Shown: positions 7,498 to 16,358, numbered from the stretch's first letter. The stretch: 44,946 nt of DNA from Bifidobacterium breve (GCA_945860245.1 CAMAPO010000009.1:1-44946); one strand, 5' to 3'. Numbers and translations are program-made. The notes: generated by a model from the letters alone, not told the origin.

Positions 7498-8814
7498 ATG
7501 ATGCAAGAAATTTTAATCGGCGTTGATATTGGTACATCACGCCTCAAAGCGGTCGCAACCGATTTAAATCTGCAAGTTTTATCCGAATATGCAGAGCCAA
7601 CGCCGTGGAAACATGAGAAGAATTGCAGCGAGATAGATATGGCGCTGCTCGCTAAAACGGTGATTACCGTTGCTTCCAAGGCTGCTGCAATGGCTGGCGG
7701 AAAAGTCATCGCGATCGGATTTACCGGATTTAGTGAGACCGGAGTTTTAATGGATGCCGCCGGTAGGTCGCTATCTCCTGGATTGGCCTGGCATGATCCA
7801 CGCGGAATTACCGAACCAATTATTAAAGAGCTTGGTGACTTTGAATTTCGGGCTCGCGCTGGTGCGCAGTTAAATCAAATAGTCACAATCTCTAAAACGC
7901 TCTGGCTCAATGAGAATTATCCTGAGTCAAAGAGAGCAAAACATTTTCTCTCAGCACCCGAATGGGTGGCTTACTGCCTCGGGGCAGAGCCAGTTAATGA
8001 ACTCTCTTTAGTTAGCCGAACCGGTTACTTCGATGTGGAAGCGCGCAAACCGTGGGAAGAAGCGATCGCTTTAGTTGGTGGAGGGAAAGACTTCTTAGCC
8101 AGGCTAGTTGTCGCAGGCGAACCAATCGGAATTGTAAATAGCGATGCGCCAGAAAATTTACGTGGTGCGGTGATAACAATTGCAGGGCATGACCATTTCA
8201 CCGCTGCTTATTATTGTGGTGCCATCAACGAGGGCTCACTCTTTGATTCAATGGGAACTGCTGAAGCACTTTTACGAACCTTTAAAGCACCACTTAAGCG
8301 AGATGCAATTGCCGAGTTAGCAGCTGCAAACGTCGGACTTAGTTGCTCAGTAATTGCCGACCATTACACCTTGCTCGGTGCGCTACCAACTGGGCTAACT
8401 TTGGAACGCGCTTGTTCTCTAATCGGCGTAAATTCACTTGATGAGAAAATTGCACTCGGAACGGCAGCGCTAGCCATCGATCCCACCGCAAGTGCGATGC
8501 GTGTGGTTAATGATTATCACGGACTTTCAGTGACAAATTTAGATGATTCTGTCTCACCTGCTGCGCTCTTTCGTGCGACGGTCGAACATTTAGTCGATGA
8601 CTCTGCAGAAATGATTGCGCTAATTGAGAAATTTACTGGGAAAGCAGAGAGCGTAGTTATTGCAGGTGGATGGATAAAGAATCCAGCAATCGCTTTCGCA
8701 AAAGAGCGGCAATTTGGCAAGTACCGAGTCTCTGATGCAACCGAAGCTGGTGCCACCGGTGCGGCAGAGTTTGCAGGTATTGCCGCAGGAAAATTTAAGT
8801 TAAAAGCTAATTAA
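7498..8814 (+). CDS. FGGY-family carbohydrate kinase
   Basis: A 438-residue FGGY kinase, shorter than xylulokinase or glycerol kinase (about 480-500). The N-terminal phosphate-1 motif GVDIGTSRLKA is at residues 7-17, TGFSETGVLMD near 80 follows the GQM-type substrate loop, AGHDHF near 230 carries the catalytic base Asp, and VIAGGWIKNP near 385 is the C-terminal adenosine motif. It starts immediately after the stop of the phosphomannose-isomerase-like gene (TAA-ATG-ATG; a start at the second ATG is equally possible), so both are cotranscribed. A ketose such as fructose, a pentulose or a hexulose is a reasonable substrate class; nothing in the sequence narrows it. It ends back-to-back with the ROK kinase gene without an intervening base. 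Confidence 0.8.
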   Translation: MMQEILIGVDIGTSRLKAVATDLNLQVLSEYAEPTPWKHEKNCSEIDMALLAKTVITVASKAAAMAGGKVIAIGFTGFSETGVLMDAAGRSLSPGLAWHDPRGITEPIIKELGDFEFRARAGAQLNQIVTISKTLWLNENYPESKRAKHFLSAPEWVAYCLGAEPVNELSLVSRTGYFDVEARKPWEEAIALVGGGKDFLARLVVAGEPIGIVNSDAPENLRGAVITIAGHDHFTAAYYCGAINEGSLFDSMGTAEALLRTFKAPLKRDAIAELAAANVGLSCSVIADHYTLLGALPTGLTLERACSLIGVNSLDEKIALGTAALAIDPTASAMRVVNDYHGLSVTNLDDSVSPAALFRATVEHLVDDSAEMIALIEKFTGKAESVVIAGGWIKNPAIAFAKERQFGKYRVSDATEAGATGAAEFAGIAAGKFKLKAN

Positions 8815-9582
8815 TTACCTATATTGTTCTAAAGTCCATGCGCGGACTCCGCCAGCAACGCCAGCAGCATTTGGAACGATAACAATTTCATCGCCCATGC
8901 GATCTAAATCTGCCTGACGAATACAGCGGGCATTTCCGCCACCGATATAAAGGCGATCCCACATAAATACTGGGCGAAGTTCATCAACCATTGTGCGGAT
9001 ACGACGAGACCAGAAAGCATTTCCAAGACGGCGACGTTCGTGCTCACCAATCCAAGTGTCATAAGTAGTAGCGCGGCGAACAGGTGCTTGTGAAAACTCA
9101 ATATGTGGTGAGAGCGATCCCCCATAAAAAATCGCAAAGCCAAGGCCCGTACCAAGAGTGATTACCACTTCATATCCTGATCCAGAAATAATTCCTGCGC
9201 CATGAACTTCAGCATCATTTAATACGCGAGTTGGCATCTCTAATTTTTTGGTGAGCACGCTCTGCATATCAAAACCACTCCATTGCTCTTGGAGTTCAGG
9301 ATCTACACGTGTGCGCGGTCCGCTCTTGGTCATGTAATGCGGGGTTGCAATAACTACACCGTGGCGAATCATTCCGGGCATGCCAATGGTCGCGCGATAA
9401 GTAGTTGGTAGCGAATCGCAAATATCTTTCATCGTATCTACAAATCGCTGTGGTGAAAGCGGATAAGGAGTTTCGATACGACCCGGCTTTGAATGCATTG
9501 TTCCTGCTTCGTCGAGAACACAACTCTTAAGAAAGAGTCCACCGCAGTCGACAGAGAGGGTTAAGCGTTCATCGTTTGCCAT
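8815..9582 (-). CDS. ROK-family sugar kinase, polyphosphate-glucokinase-like
   Basis: A 255-residue ROK protein resembling actinobacterial polyphosphate/ATP glucokinases. Seen: the phosphate-1 loop VDCGGLFLKS at the N-terminus, GMPGMIRHGVV near residue 85, the catalytic Asp in LNDAEVHGAG near 138, and the ATP-site strand ITLGTGLGFAIF near 160; the Cys-rich zinc motif of ROK repressors is absent, as in PPGK. The family consensus DxGGT is changed here to DCGGL, which is unusual and may alter phosphoryl-donor or substrate use. I chose ATG 9582 over an upstream TTG because GGGAAG lies 8 nt before it. It lies 53 nt behind araD and is probably the last gene of the araB-araD unit. Confidence 0.7.
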   Translation of the reverse strand: MANDERLTLSVDCGGLFLKSCVLDEAGTMHSKPGRIETPYPLSPQRFVDTMKDICDSLPTTYRATIGMPGMIRHGVVIATPHYMTKSGPRTRVDPELQEQWSGFDMQSVLTKKLEMPTRVLNDAEVHGAGIISGSGYEVVITLGTGLGFAIFYGGSLSPHIEFSQAPVRRATTYDTWIGEHERRRLGNAFWSRRIRTMVDELRPVFMWDRLYIGGGNARCIRQADLDRMGDEIVIVPNAAGVAGGVRAWTLEQYR

Positions 9583-9635
9583 TTGCCAATCTTCCCACAA
9601 TCAGTACAGCAATAGAAATTCAGAGATATATAGGC

Positions 9636-10298
9636 TTATTTACCGCGTTGACCATAGATATTTTGATATCTGTCATACAACTTATCAACGCTTGCCTGAT
9701 CGATTAATTGCAGTGGTCCTAAAGTCTTTGCGATCCAGGTTGTCTTAGCAACATCTTCACACATAACGGCAGATTTGACTGCCGCAGTGGCATCGTTACC
9801 GATTGCAAAAACACCATGGTTCTTCATTATTACTGCAGATGATCGATGTCCGGTAAGAGTTTCAACAACTCCTTTGCCGATTGCATCATTACCAATTAGC
9901 GCAAATGGACCCAGCGGAATTTCTCCACCAAATTCATCAGCCATCGCAGTTAGCGCACAAGGAATTGCGCTATGAATTGCGCTCCAAGCCGCCGCGTAAT
10001 TTGAATGGGTATGAACAACGCCACCAACTTCTGGCATGTGTCGGTAGATATAGGCGTGAGTAAAGGTATCGCTGGAAGGAGAGAGTTCTCCTTCGATAAC
10101 TTTTCCATCTAAATCACAGATAATCATTTGGAATGGTTTTAAATCTTCATAGCTAACGCCGCTAGGTTTAATCATAAAACTCTTTCCATCAGCCATACGT
10201 TCTGAAACGTTGCCGGCGGTCCAGGCAACTAGACCGTATCGCTGTAGATCAATATTTAGCTTACATACTTTACTTTGCAGATCTTCTTTAGCCGCCAT
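9636..10298 (-). CDS. araD: L-ribulose-5-phosphate 4-epimerase (class II aldolase/adducin fold)
   Basis: A 220-residue member of the AraD/FucA family, zinc enzymes that cleave or epimerise ketose phosphates. Seen: TAGNVSER at residues 27-34 and KPSGVSYEDL near 45 (phosphate binding), SSDTFTH near 77 with the acid residue, the zinc ligands in VHTHSNYAAAWS near 96, and MKNHGVFAIG near 158 with the third zinc His. It begins directly after the TAA of araB (TAA-ATG), so the pair converts L-ribulose to L-ribulose 5-phosphate and on to D-xylulose 5-phosphate. Because D-apulose-4-phosphate aldolase also has this fold, an apulose role cannot be excluded, but AraB beside it favours the arabinose reaction. 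Confidence 0.8.
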   Translation of the reverse strand: MAAKEDLQSKVCKLNIDLQRYGLVAWTAGNVSERMADGKSFMIKPSGVSYEDLKPFQMIICDLDGKVIEGELSPSSDTFTHAYIYRHMPEVGGVVHTHSNYAAAWSAIHSAIPCALTAMADEFGGEIPLGPFALIGNDAIGKGVVETLTGHRSSAVIMKNHGVFAIGNDATAAVKSAVMCEDVAKTTWIAKTLGPLQLIDQASVDKLYDRYQNIYGQRGK

Positions 10299-11984
10299 TT
10301 ATTTTACCGATCCAATCAGGGCGCGATCTCGTATCGCGCGCAGTGAATGCATTGCCCCATTGTGGCCGAAACTTTCATAAAGATCGTTATAGATCTCATA
10401 AAGTTCGCTATAAACCTGGGAGTTTGCTGGATTTGGTTGATAGCGCTCGTCGGCAATGCCACCCATCGCAGCTGCTGCGCTCTGCACATCTTTATAAGCA
10501 CCGGCGGCAACCGCCGCATGAATTGCGGAACCAAGTGCTGGACCTTGACTCGATTTAATGATGGTGATTGGCATATTTAAAACATCAGCATAAATCTGCA
10601 TTACAAACTTATTCTTAATCAAGCCACCAGCGGCGATAAACTCTTTTACTGGTACCCCAGATTCATTAAAGGTTTGCACAATCTTGCGCGCACCAAAAGC
10701 TGTTGATTCGACGATCGCTCGATAAATCTCTTCCGGTCTTGTGGAAAGAGTTAGCCCCATGATCAACCCGGAAAGTTGATGATCAACCAAGGTAGAGCGA
10801 TTACCGCTCTGCCAATCAAGGGCAACTAAGCCATGTGCACCGACTGGTTGTGCGCTAGCTAATTCAGATAGATAGGTATGTATATCTAGACCCTTAGCAG
10901 ATGCAGCCGCGGTGTATTCGTTAGGTGCATAATTATTTGCAAACCAACCAAATATGTCACCGACTCCAGATTGTCCTGCTTCGTAACCAAGTGCGCCCAC
11001 GATGATTCCGCCGTCTACAACTCCACACATTCCCGGCACTTCTGCAAATTTTTCTGAGACCATCACGTGACAAGTAGATGTACCCATAATTGCAACCATC
11101 TGTCCCGGATTAACCGCGTTCGCTGCAGCAGCGGTGACATGCGCATCAACATTTCCTACTGCTACTGCAATACCCTCTTTAAGTCCGGTCCACGCCGCCG
11201 CTTCAGCGGTCAGCGTTCCAGCGACTGCGCCAAGTTGGCCAATTTCATGTTCAAGTTTTTCAGAAACAAAATTGCCAAACTTCGGATTCAAGGAGGCCAA
11301 ATACTCTTTACTTGGATATTTCCCATCCTGATAAATACCTTTATATCCTGCCGTGCCAATATTGCGCACATACTTTCCACAAAGCTGCCAGATAATCCAA
11401 TCAGCGGCTTCCACCCATTTATCCATCGCCTCATAGACTTCTGGCGCTTCTTCCATCAATTGAAGTGCTTTAGCAAATTCCCATTCAGATGAGATCTTTC
11501 CTCCGTATCGAGAAATCCAAGGCTCTTTTCTGGCATGCGCTGCCTGATTTATGCGGTCGGCGTGCGATTGCGCCGAATGGTGCTTCCACAACTTCACAAA
11601 TGCGTGTGGGTTCTTAGAAAATTCGGGGAGTTCACAAAGTGGAGTGCCATCAGATTTAACGGGTAGCACGGTGCAGGCTGTGAAATCAGTAGCGATTCCG
11701 ATGATGTCATTACGTGAAATACCAGATGCTTTTAAAACAGCAGGGATGGTATTTTTTAAAACATCAACATAATCCGCCGGTACTTGTAGCGCCCAATCAG
11801 GTGGAAGTTTGGCACCCGAAGCGGGAAGAGTTTCTTCAATAACCGCGTGTGGGTATTCATAGACTGAAGTAGCGATCTCTGCGCCATCTGAGACTCGCAC
11901 TAGTAGCGCGCGGCCAGAGAGAGTTCCGTAATCAACACCAATTACATATTTATTAGCAAAATTATCGGCTACTGAATCTGGCAC
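10299..11984 (-). CDS. araB: Ribulokinase (FGGY family)
   Basis: A 561-residue FGGY kinase whose length and motifs match ribulokinase, which phosphorylates L-ribulose with ATP. Seen: GVDYGTLSGRALLV at residues 16-29, the AraB-type variant of the phosphate-1 loop, TDFTACTVLPV near 108, HKLWKHHSAQ-like LWKHHSAQSHADRIN near 133, the catalytic Asp in VGNVDAHV near 280, and AAGGLIKNKFVMQIYADVL near 440. The start is GTG at 11984 with a TAGGCT hexamer 6 nt upstream and no ribosome-binding site, suggesting a leaderless message. AraD follows without a gap. No L-arabinose isomerase is present in the window, so L-ribulose must come from elsewhere or the isomerase gene is unlinked. Confidence 0.85.
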   Translation of the reverse strand: MPDSVADNFANKYVIGVDYGTLSGRALLVRVSDGAEIATSVYEYPHAVIEETLPASGAKLPPDWALQVPADYVDVLKNTIPAVLKASGISRNDIIGIATDFTACTVLPVKSDGTPLCELPEFSKNPHAFVKLWKHHSAQSHADRINQAAHARKEPWISRYGGKISSEWEFAKALQLMEEAPEVYEAMDKWVEAADWIIWQLCGKYVRNIGTAGYKGIYQDGKYPSKEYLASLNPKFGNFVSEKLEHEIGQLGAVAGTLTAEAAAWTGLKEGIAVAVGNVDAHVTAAAANAVNPGQMVAIMGTSTCHVMVSEKFAEVPGMCGVVDGGIIVGALGYEAGQSGVGDIFGWFANNYAPNEYTAAASAKGLDIHTYLSELASAQPVGAHGLVALDWQSGNRSTLVDHQLSGLIMGLTLSTRPEEIYRAIVESTAFGARKIVQTFNESGVPVKEFIAAGGLIKNKFVMQIYADVLNMPITIIKSSQGPALGSAIHAAVAAGAYKDVQSAAAAMGGIADERYQPNPANSQVYSELYEIYNDLYESFGHNGAMHSLRAIRDRALIGSVK

Positions 11985-11990
11985 CCAAAG

Positions 11991-11996
11991 AGCCTA
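11991..11996 (-). promoter_or_regulatory. -10-like hexamer of a probable leaderless araB promoter
   Basis: TAGGCT is followed by six bases (CTTTGG) and the GTG start of araB. The 75-bp gap to the divergent ApnO-like gene must hold both promoters. No -35 box is convincing. Confidence 0.45.
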
Positions 11997-12059
11997 CCGC
12001 AGTGCTTATTCGTACTGCTAGAGTGTAAAAACTTAAAACTTTTAGACTATGGAGTTCTA

Positions 12060-12905
12060 ATGACTGTTGTAACGATTCTTGGTGCTGGCGGCAAGATGGG
12101 TAACCGAATTACCAAGCCGCTTCTTGAGACAAAGAAGTATCAGCTTCGCTTCGTCGAGAAATCTGAAGCCGGCCAAGCCCGAATCCGCGAAGCTGGGTTA
12201 CAAGTTATGGATTTAGATGAAGCGCTTAAAGGGACTGATGTCGTAATTTTTACAACACCAGATGCTTTAGTTCGACAGATATCAGATGAAGTCGTGCCCA
12301 AGTTAGATCCCGGTACCAAGATTCTATTTTTAGATCCTGCCGCGATTGCCGCCAGCCGCGTGAAAAAGCGCGAAGACATCAGTTGCTTTGTCTGCCACCC
12401 AACTCATCCTCCAGTATTTAGCTTGCTTGGTGAGACTGATCCGGCGGCGCGCAGAGATTATTGGGGTGGAGGACTTGCTACTCAAGCGCTTGTATTTGCA
12501 ATTGCTTGGGGTACCGAAGAAGAAGCAGACTTGGTCGAAACAATTGCTACTGAAATGTTCGCACCGATTAGCGCTAGCCACCGAATAACTGTGCAGCAAA
12601 TGGCGTTACTAGAGCCAGCGCTTAGCGAAACTTTGATAAATGGCTGCGTAGAAGTTATTACCCAAGGCCTACAAAAAGTTATAGCTCTTGGAGTTCCAGA
12701 AGCTGCGGCAAAAGATTTCTGCATGGGGCATTTGCAAATAAGTATTGCGCTCTTATTTGAAGAATTAAATTGGAAGTTATCTGATGGCGCGCTGATGGCG
12801 CTAAAGCATGCACAAGGTTCGCTCTTTCGTGATGACTGGGCAGATATTTTCGAACCAGAAAATGTTCTTGCCAGCGTTAAGCAAATCACCGGCGGGGATA
12901 AGTAA
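12060..12905 (+). CDS. D-apionate oxidoisomerase-like dehydrogenase (ApnO-like)
   Basis: A 281-residue NAD-dependent protein with an N-terminal Rossmann domain (ILGAGGKMGNRI) and an all-alpha C-terminal domain of the phosphogluconate-dehydrogenase-like type. The mid-protein CHPTHPPVF and SHRITVQQMALLEP, and the C-terminal DGALMALKHAQGSLFRDDW, match the family that includes ApnO as I remember it; ApnO converts D-apionate to 3-oxo-isoapionate. The assignment gains from the neighbours: a TIM barrel of OiaC type 8 nt downstream and an ApnL-like lactonase at the end of the operon. Start: ATG with GGAG 6 nt upstream. A paralogue acting on a different branched or linear aldonate is the main alternative. 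Confidence 0.6.
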   Translation: MTVVTILGAGGKMGNRITKPLLETKKYQLRFVEKSEAGQARIREAGLQVMDLDEALKGTDVVIFTTPDALVRQISDEVVPKLDPGTKILFLDPAAIAASRVKKREDISCFVCHPTHPPVFSLLGETDPAARRDYWGGGLATQALVFAIAWGTEEEADLVETIATEMFAPISASHRITVQQMALLEPALSETLINGCVEVITQGLQKVIALGVPEAAAKDFCMGHLQISIALLFEELNWKLSDGALMALKHAQGSLFRDDWADIFEPENVLASVKQITGGDK

Positions 12906-12913
12906 ATTTAAAG

Positions 12914-13732
12914 ATGAAACTTGGCGTTTCTAGCTTTACCTTTCCTTGGGCGATCGGCGGCATTGAAGCTGATCACCCGGTGGCGATGGACGCCTTCGAG
13001 CTATTGGAGAAAGCGCACGCACTTGGTGCTGATGTTTTGCAGATCGCTGATAACTTGCCGATTGGGCATTTAAGTGATGGTGAATTAAATAGATTGAAAA
13101 GAGCAGCTGATGCCTTCGGTATTTCCTTAGAAGTCGGCACACGAGGTATCAGAAATGAGAATGTTGATCGCTACTTGACGATCGCGCAAGTTCTTGGCTC
13201 TCCTATTTTGCGCATAGTTATTGATAGCAAAGGGCACGAGCCAGATATCGCTGAAATATGCCAATTATTAAGACCATTTGAGGCCAAATTCAAATCTGCA
13301 AATATTAAATTAGCGATTGAAAATCATGATCGTCTAACTTGTGCCGAATTTAACGAGATTATCGATCTCCTTGGTTCGGATTGGGTGGGCATTTGTTTAG
13401 ATACGGTAAATTCTTTAGGAGCGGTGGAAGCACCAAATACAGTTGTGCCAGCACTAGCTCCCCGTGCCATCAATGTTCATATGAAGGATTTTGAAATAGT
13501 GCGCACCAATGGCCAAATGGGATTTACGGTGCAAGGCACGGCGCTCGGTAAAGGACGCTTAGACGTCCCTGCAGTTATTGCCGCCGTTGGTGGCAGCGCA
13601 CGTGAAATTACTTCAGTTATTGAACTCTGGACTCCACGCCAAGATAGTTATTTAGTGACTGTGGAGTTAGAAGATATCTGGGCAAAGGAAAGTGTGGCAT
13701 TTTTACGTAAATCAATAGGATTAAAAGTATGA
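12914..13732 (+). CDS. Sugar isomerase/epimerase-like TIM barrel, candidate 3-oxo-isoapionate decarboxylase
   Basis: A 272-residue xylose-isomerase-like TIM barrel (AP endonuclease 2 superfamily). It begins MKLGVSSFTF as usual in this superfamily, has the metal-ligand strands ENHDRLT (about residue 136), ICLDTVNSLGAVE (about 158) and INVHMKDFE (about 185), and ends with the Glu-containing strand VIELW. Known members include IolE, hydroxypyruvate isomerase and OiaC, which decarboxylates 3-oxo-isoapionate to L-erythrulose. Position directly after the ApnO-like gene and in the same operon as an ApnL-like gene makes OiaC the best guess, but this rests on context. The stop overlaps the SDR start by 4 nt (ATGA). 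Confidence 0.55.
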   Translation: MKLGVSSFTFPWAIGGIEADHPVAMDAFELLEKAHALGADVLQIADNLPIGHLSDGELNRLKRAADAFGISLEVGTRGIRNENVDRYLTIAQVLGSPILRIVIDSKGHEPDIAEICQLLRPFEAKFKSANIKLAIENHDRLTCAEFNEIIDLLGSDWVGICLDTVNSLGAVEAPNTVVPALAPRAINVHMKDFEIVRTNGQMGFTVQGTALGKGRLDVPAVIAAVGGSAREITSVIELWTPRQDSYLVTVELEDIWAKESVAFLRKSIGLKV

Positions 13733-14445
13733 AGCTCAGTGGATATAACGTAGCAATAACTGGTGGTTCCGGTGGAATTGGATCTGCTCTAGCAAAGGGC
13801 TTACTTGAAGATGGCGCAACCGCATTTAACTTAGATTCTGTTAAACCTGACGATCAAAAATCTAACTTTATCGAAGTTGATTTAGTCGATGAAGGTTCGG
13901 TAGAAGAAGCTTTTGCCCAGATTGAAAAACTAGATGCAATAATCGTTTCGGCGGGTGTGCAATTAGTCGGCAGTGATTCCAAAATTGGCGAAGTAACTTT
14001 AGATACTTGGAAGCGCACCCTCGATGTAAATATGACGGGAGCATTTTTATCCATTAAATATGCCATGCCACTCTTAATTAAATCCGGTCGCGGTTCAGTT
14101 ATCTTGATCGGTTCCCCAACCGGTATGACGATGGAGGGCGCTGGTTACACCGCTTATGGCGCATCAAAGGCGGGCATGATGGGTTTATCGCGAATTATCG
14201 CGGTGGATTATAAGGAAGTTGGTGTGCGATCAAATGTGGTCGTTCCCGGCACGATGGCCACACCGCTGATAAAAAAGATTTGGGATGATCCTGAAAAAGG
14301 GCCAGATCTAATTCGGCGAACTCCACTAGGGCGGATGGGTGACCCACGCGATTTGGTCGGATTGGTTAATTGGTTAGTCTCCACGGATTCATCATTTGCC
14401 ACGGGCGCTTCATATGCAGTCGATGGCGGAATGACTGCGCGGTGA
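13729..14445 (+). CDS. Short-chain dehydrogenase/reductase
   Basis: A 238-residue classical SDR. The cofactor loop TGGSGGIG is at residues 11-18, the SAG strand near 74 corresponds to the NNAG motif, the catalytic Ser lies in ILIGSPTGM near 128, and Y143-x3-K147 (YGASK) completes the active site; DGGMTAR at the C-terminus is the usual end. The acidic residue after the second strand (NLDS) suggests NAD rather than NADP, which fits oxidation. It is embedded between the OiaC-like and ApnL-like genes with 4-nt overlaps on both sides, so it should act in the same pathway; one reasonable role is oxidation of apiose to apionolactone, and another is reduction of a 3-oxo intermediate. Confidence 0.75.
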   Translation: MKLSGYNVAITGGSGGIGSALAKGLLEDGATAFNLDSVKPDDQKSNFIEVDLVDEGSVEEAFAQIEKLDAIIVSAGVQLVGSDSKIGEVTLDTWKRTLDVNMTGAFLSIKYAMPLLIKSGRGSVILIGSPTGMTMEGAGYTAYGASKAGMMGLSRIIAVDYKEVGVRSNVVVPGTMATPLIKKIWDDPEKGPDLIRRTPLGRMGDPRDLVGLVNWLVSTDSSFATGASYAVDGGMTAR

Positions 14446-16223
14446 GCACTAACAATTGGCCCGATACAACTCGGGTTTCTCATGGTGGCTTCACCTTAGA
14501 TTTAGCGCGTGATGCAATCCGAAATATTAGATATGAAGGCGTGCAACTTATTGATCTGCTTTATACAGCAATTCGTCCTTTAGATTGGTCAACCCTAAAA
14601 GCTGATGAGTATTCAGCAGATGTGCAGATTATTGGAAGCGATTGTGTAATTACAATTACTGAGGCATTTGCTGGGGCGCTAGCAGCACAAACAAAAATTA
14701 ATCTTTCGAGCAGTAATACTTTTTCAGTTGGATATGAGTTAAAAGGCTTATCTGAATATCCAGTCAGTCGTTGGGGGGTTTGTTTCTGCCTCAACACCGC
14801 AGAATGGATGGGATCTAGTGTGGCCTCATCAGGAAATACTTACTTACTTGCGCAAGATATTTCTCCACAACGCGTTATCGATGGAGTAATACAAGGACTT
14901 TTCCCCGCTTCGAACGAGATGCACTTTGTCGCACCAGACCAGCGTTATATAAAGGTACTTTCTGTTGGCAAGGTTTTGGAAGCCGAAGATCAGCGCAACT
15001 GGACAGATAACACTTACAAGATTTATAGCGGCTCATTAAGTGAGCCATTTCCATTTATTATGAGCGCCGGTGCTGTCTGGACGCAGAGCGCTGACTTTGA
15101 AGTGGGCGTTTCTAAGCGAGTCGAGGCCGATCCAAGCAAGATTTTGCTCCGTGAAATTGAGGCGCTGCCAAGTATCGGGCTCCAATTTAATGCTGATCCC
15201 CTGCTATCCCCTGATGATCTGGAAAAGGCTTTTGTTCTGCTAGAAATTGATCATCTTCGGATCAATGAAGAGTCGCTAACTCCTCAGAAGATTGCTACCA
15301 CGGCAGCAAATGGCCTCATCTTGGAAGTCGCCTTGCTCTCTTCTAACGATGGTGATGCATTGAAGGCAGAGGTTTTGCAACTGAGCGAAAGAGTTCCGGC
15401 CGGCTCACGCCTGCTTATACAAAGAGAAGGCCGTAAAGTTGTTGGCGAAACAGATCTACCAAGGAATGAATCTCTCAATACTTATATTCCGGGATCGGAT
15501 GCTTTCTTAGTTGATCTACAGAACGCAAAAAATAGCTTTGGAAATTCTGTTTCTTACTCGATGGCACCAACAGTGCACTCTTTTGATACCGAAACTATCT
15601 TCAAAACTCTCTCTACTCAGCAAGAGTCAACTCAGTTTGCGCAAAAAAACATTGCACCGCAAGTCTTCATCTCGCCCATTACCTTTTCAACTCGCGGTAA
15701 TCCTAATTCTGGACATTCCAGAGATCAACGACTTATTTATGCAGAACCAGAAATGGCACTGCATATTCGCACTATTGAAGGAGCCGCTTGGACCCTTGGT
15801 TCAATTTTTGCACTTGCGAGCGCGGGCGCATTCTCTGGCACTTGGCACGAACTATTTGGTGAATTTGGAATTACTTATTCGCAATCGGACTCCATAAAAT
15901 TCTCACCCACTTTTCACGCCATATCCGCCCTTGGTGCGCATCGCACACATCAAATTACGATCGCTACATCCCGTGATAATTCGTGGGTAGCATTTGAAAA
16001 TCGCGAAATGAAATCAATTCTTGTGGCATCACTTCGACCATGGACTGTAGAAATCACTGCAAATGTATTAGTCGGTTATAAATCCATTCAGAGTCTGCGG
16101 GGCGATGATTGCGAAAAAGCGAGCCAAATTATGGATTGGTGGTCATATGCTGAGACAAGCCCAATATCGGCCGACTTTCCGTTGACCCTGATGCCCTTCG
16201 AGATAGCCCTCATTCGGGGGTAA
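14442..16223 (+). CDS. D-apionate lactonase-like protein (ApnL-like)
   Basis: A large soluble protein of 593 residues with no signal peptide. I take GTG at 14442 as the start because it overlaps the SDR stop (GTGA) and upstream sequence in frame is the SDR gene read in another frame. By eye the protein has a beta-rich first third (RYEGVQLIDLL, VITITEAF), a middle part around residues 250-450 compatible with a TIM barrel, and a C-terminal beta region; EDQRNWTDNTYKIYSG near residue 185 looks like an active-site block. This three-part plan matches the D-apionate lactonase family as I remember it, which hydrolyses apionolactone to apionate. A different glycoside-processing protein remains possible. 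It ends in a hairpin overlapping the stop. Confidence 0.55.
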   Translation: MSTNNWPDTTRVSHGGFTLDLARDAIRNIRYEGVQLIDLLYTAIRPLDWSTLKADEYSADVQIIGSDCVITITEAFAGALAAQTKINLSSSNTFSVGYELKGLSEYPVSRWGVCFCLNTAEWMGSSVASSGNTYLLAQDISPQRVIDGVIQGLFPASNEMHFVAPDQRYIKVLSVGKVLEAEDQRNWTDNTYKIYSGSLSEPFPFIMSAGAVWTQSADFEVGVSKRVEADPSKILLREIEALPSIGLQFNADPLLSPDDLEKAFVLLEIDHLRINEESLTPQKIATTAANGLILEVALLSSNDGDALKAEVLQLSERVPAGSRLLIQREGRKVVGETDLPRNESLNTYIPGSDAFLVDLQNAKNSFGNSVSYSMAPTVHSFDTETIFKTLSTQQESTQFAQKNIAPQVFISPITFSTRGNPNSGHSRDQRLIYAEPEMALHIRTIEGAAWTLGSIFALASAGAFSGTWHELFGEFGITYSQSDSIKFSPTFHAISALGAHRTHQITIATSRDNSWVAFENREMKSILVASLRPWTVEITANVLVGYKSIQSLRGDDCEKASQIMDWWSYAETSPISADFPLTLMPFEIALIRG

Positions 16224-16245
16224 AGGCGTTAAATAAAGCCTTTAC
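16220..16245 (+). other. Stem-loop overlapping the lactonase stop codon
   Basis: Perfect 8-bp inverted repeat GTAAAGGC / GCCTTTAC with a 10-base loop; the TAA stop of the lactonase gene lies in the left arm. No U-run follows (the next bases are AGGGGAGGG), so it is not a canonical intrinsic terminator. It may be an RNA processing or stability element between the catabolic genes and the transporter genes. Confidence 0.5.
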
Positions 16246-16358
16246 AGGGGAGGGTAACGGTTCTGTAACGATCTGAATTTCACCTAAAAACCCTTTTTTT
16301 CGCCCCAGACCCTATGTAGTATCAGGTTCGATTCACCCACCTATAGGAGGAAATATAT

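Noticed and set aside
11067-11492. Open frame of 141 codons on the plus strand inside araB
   Set aside because: Lies antisense to a firm ribulokinase gene; low complexity and Cys/Phe-rich composition without a recognisable domain.
16220-16245. Hairpin at the lactonase stop as an intrinsic terminator
   Set aside because: No run of Ts follows the stem, so it is listed as a stem-loop only.
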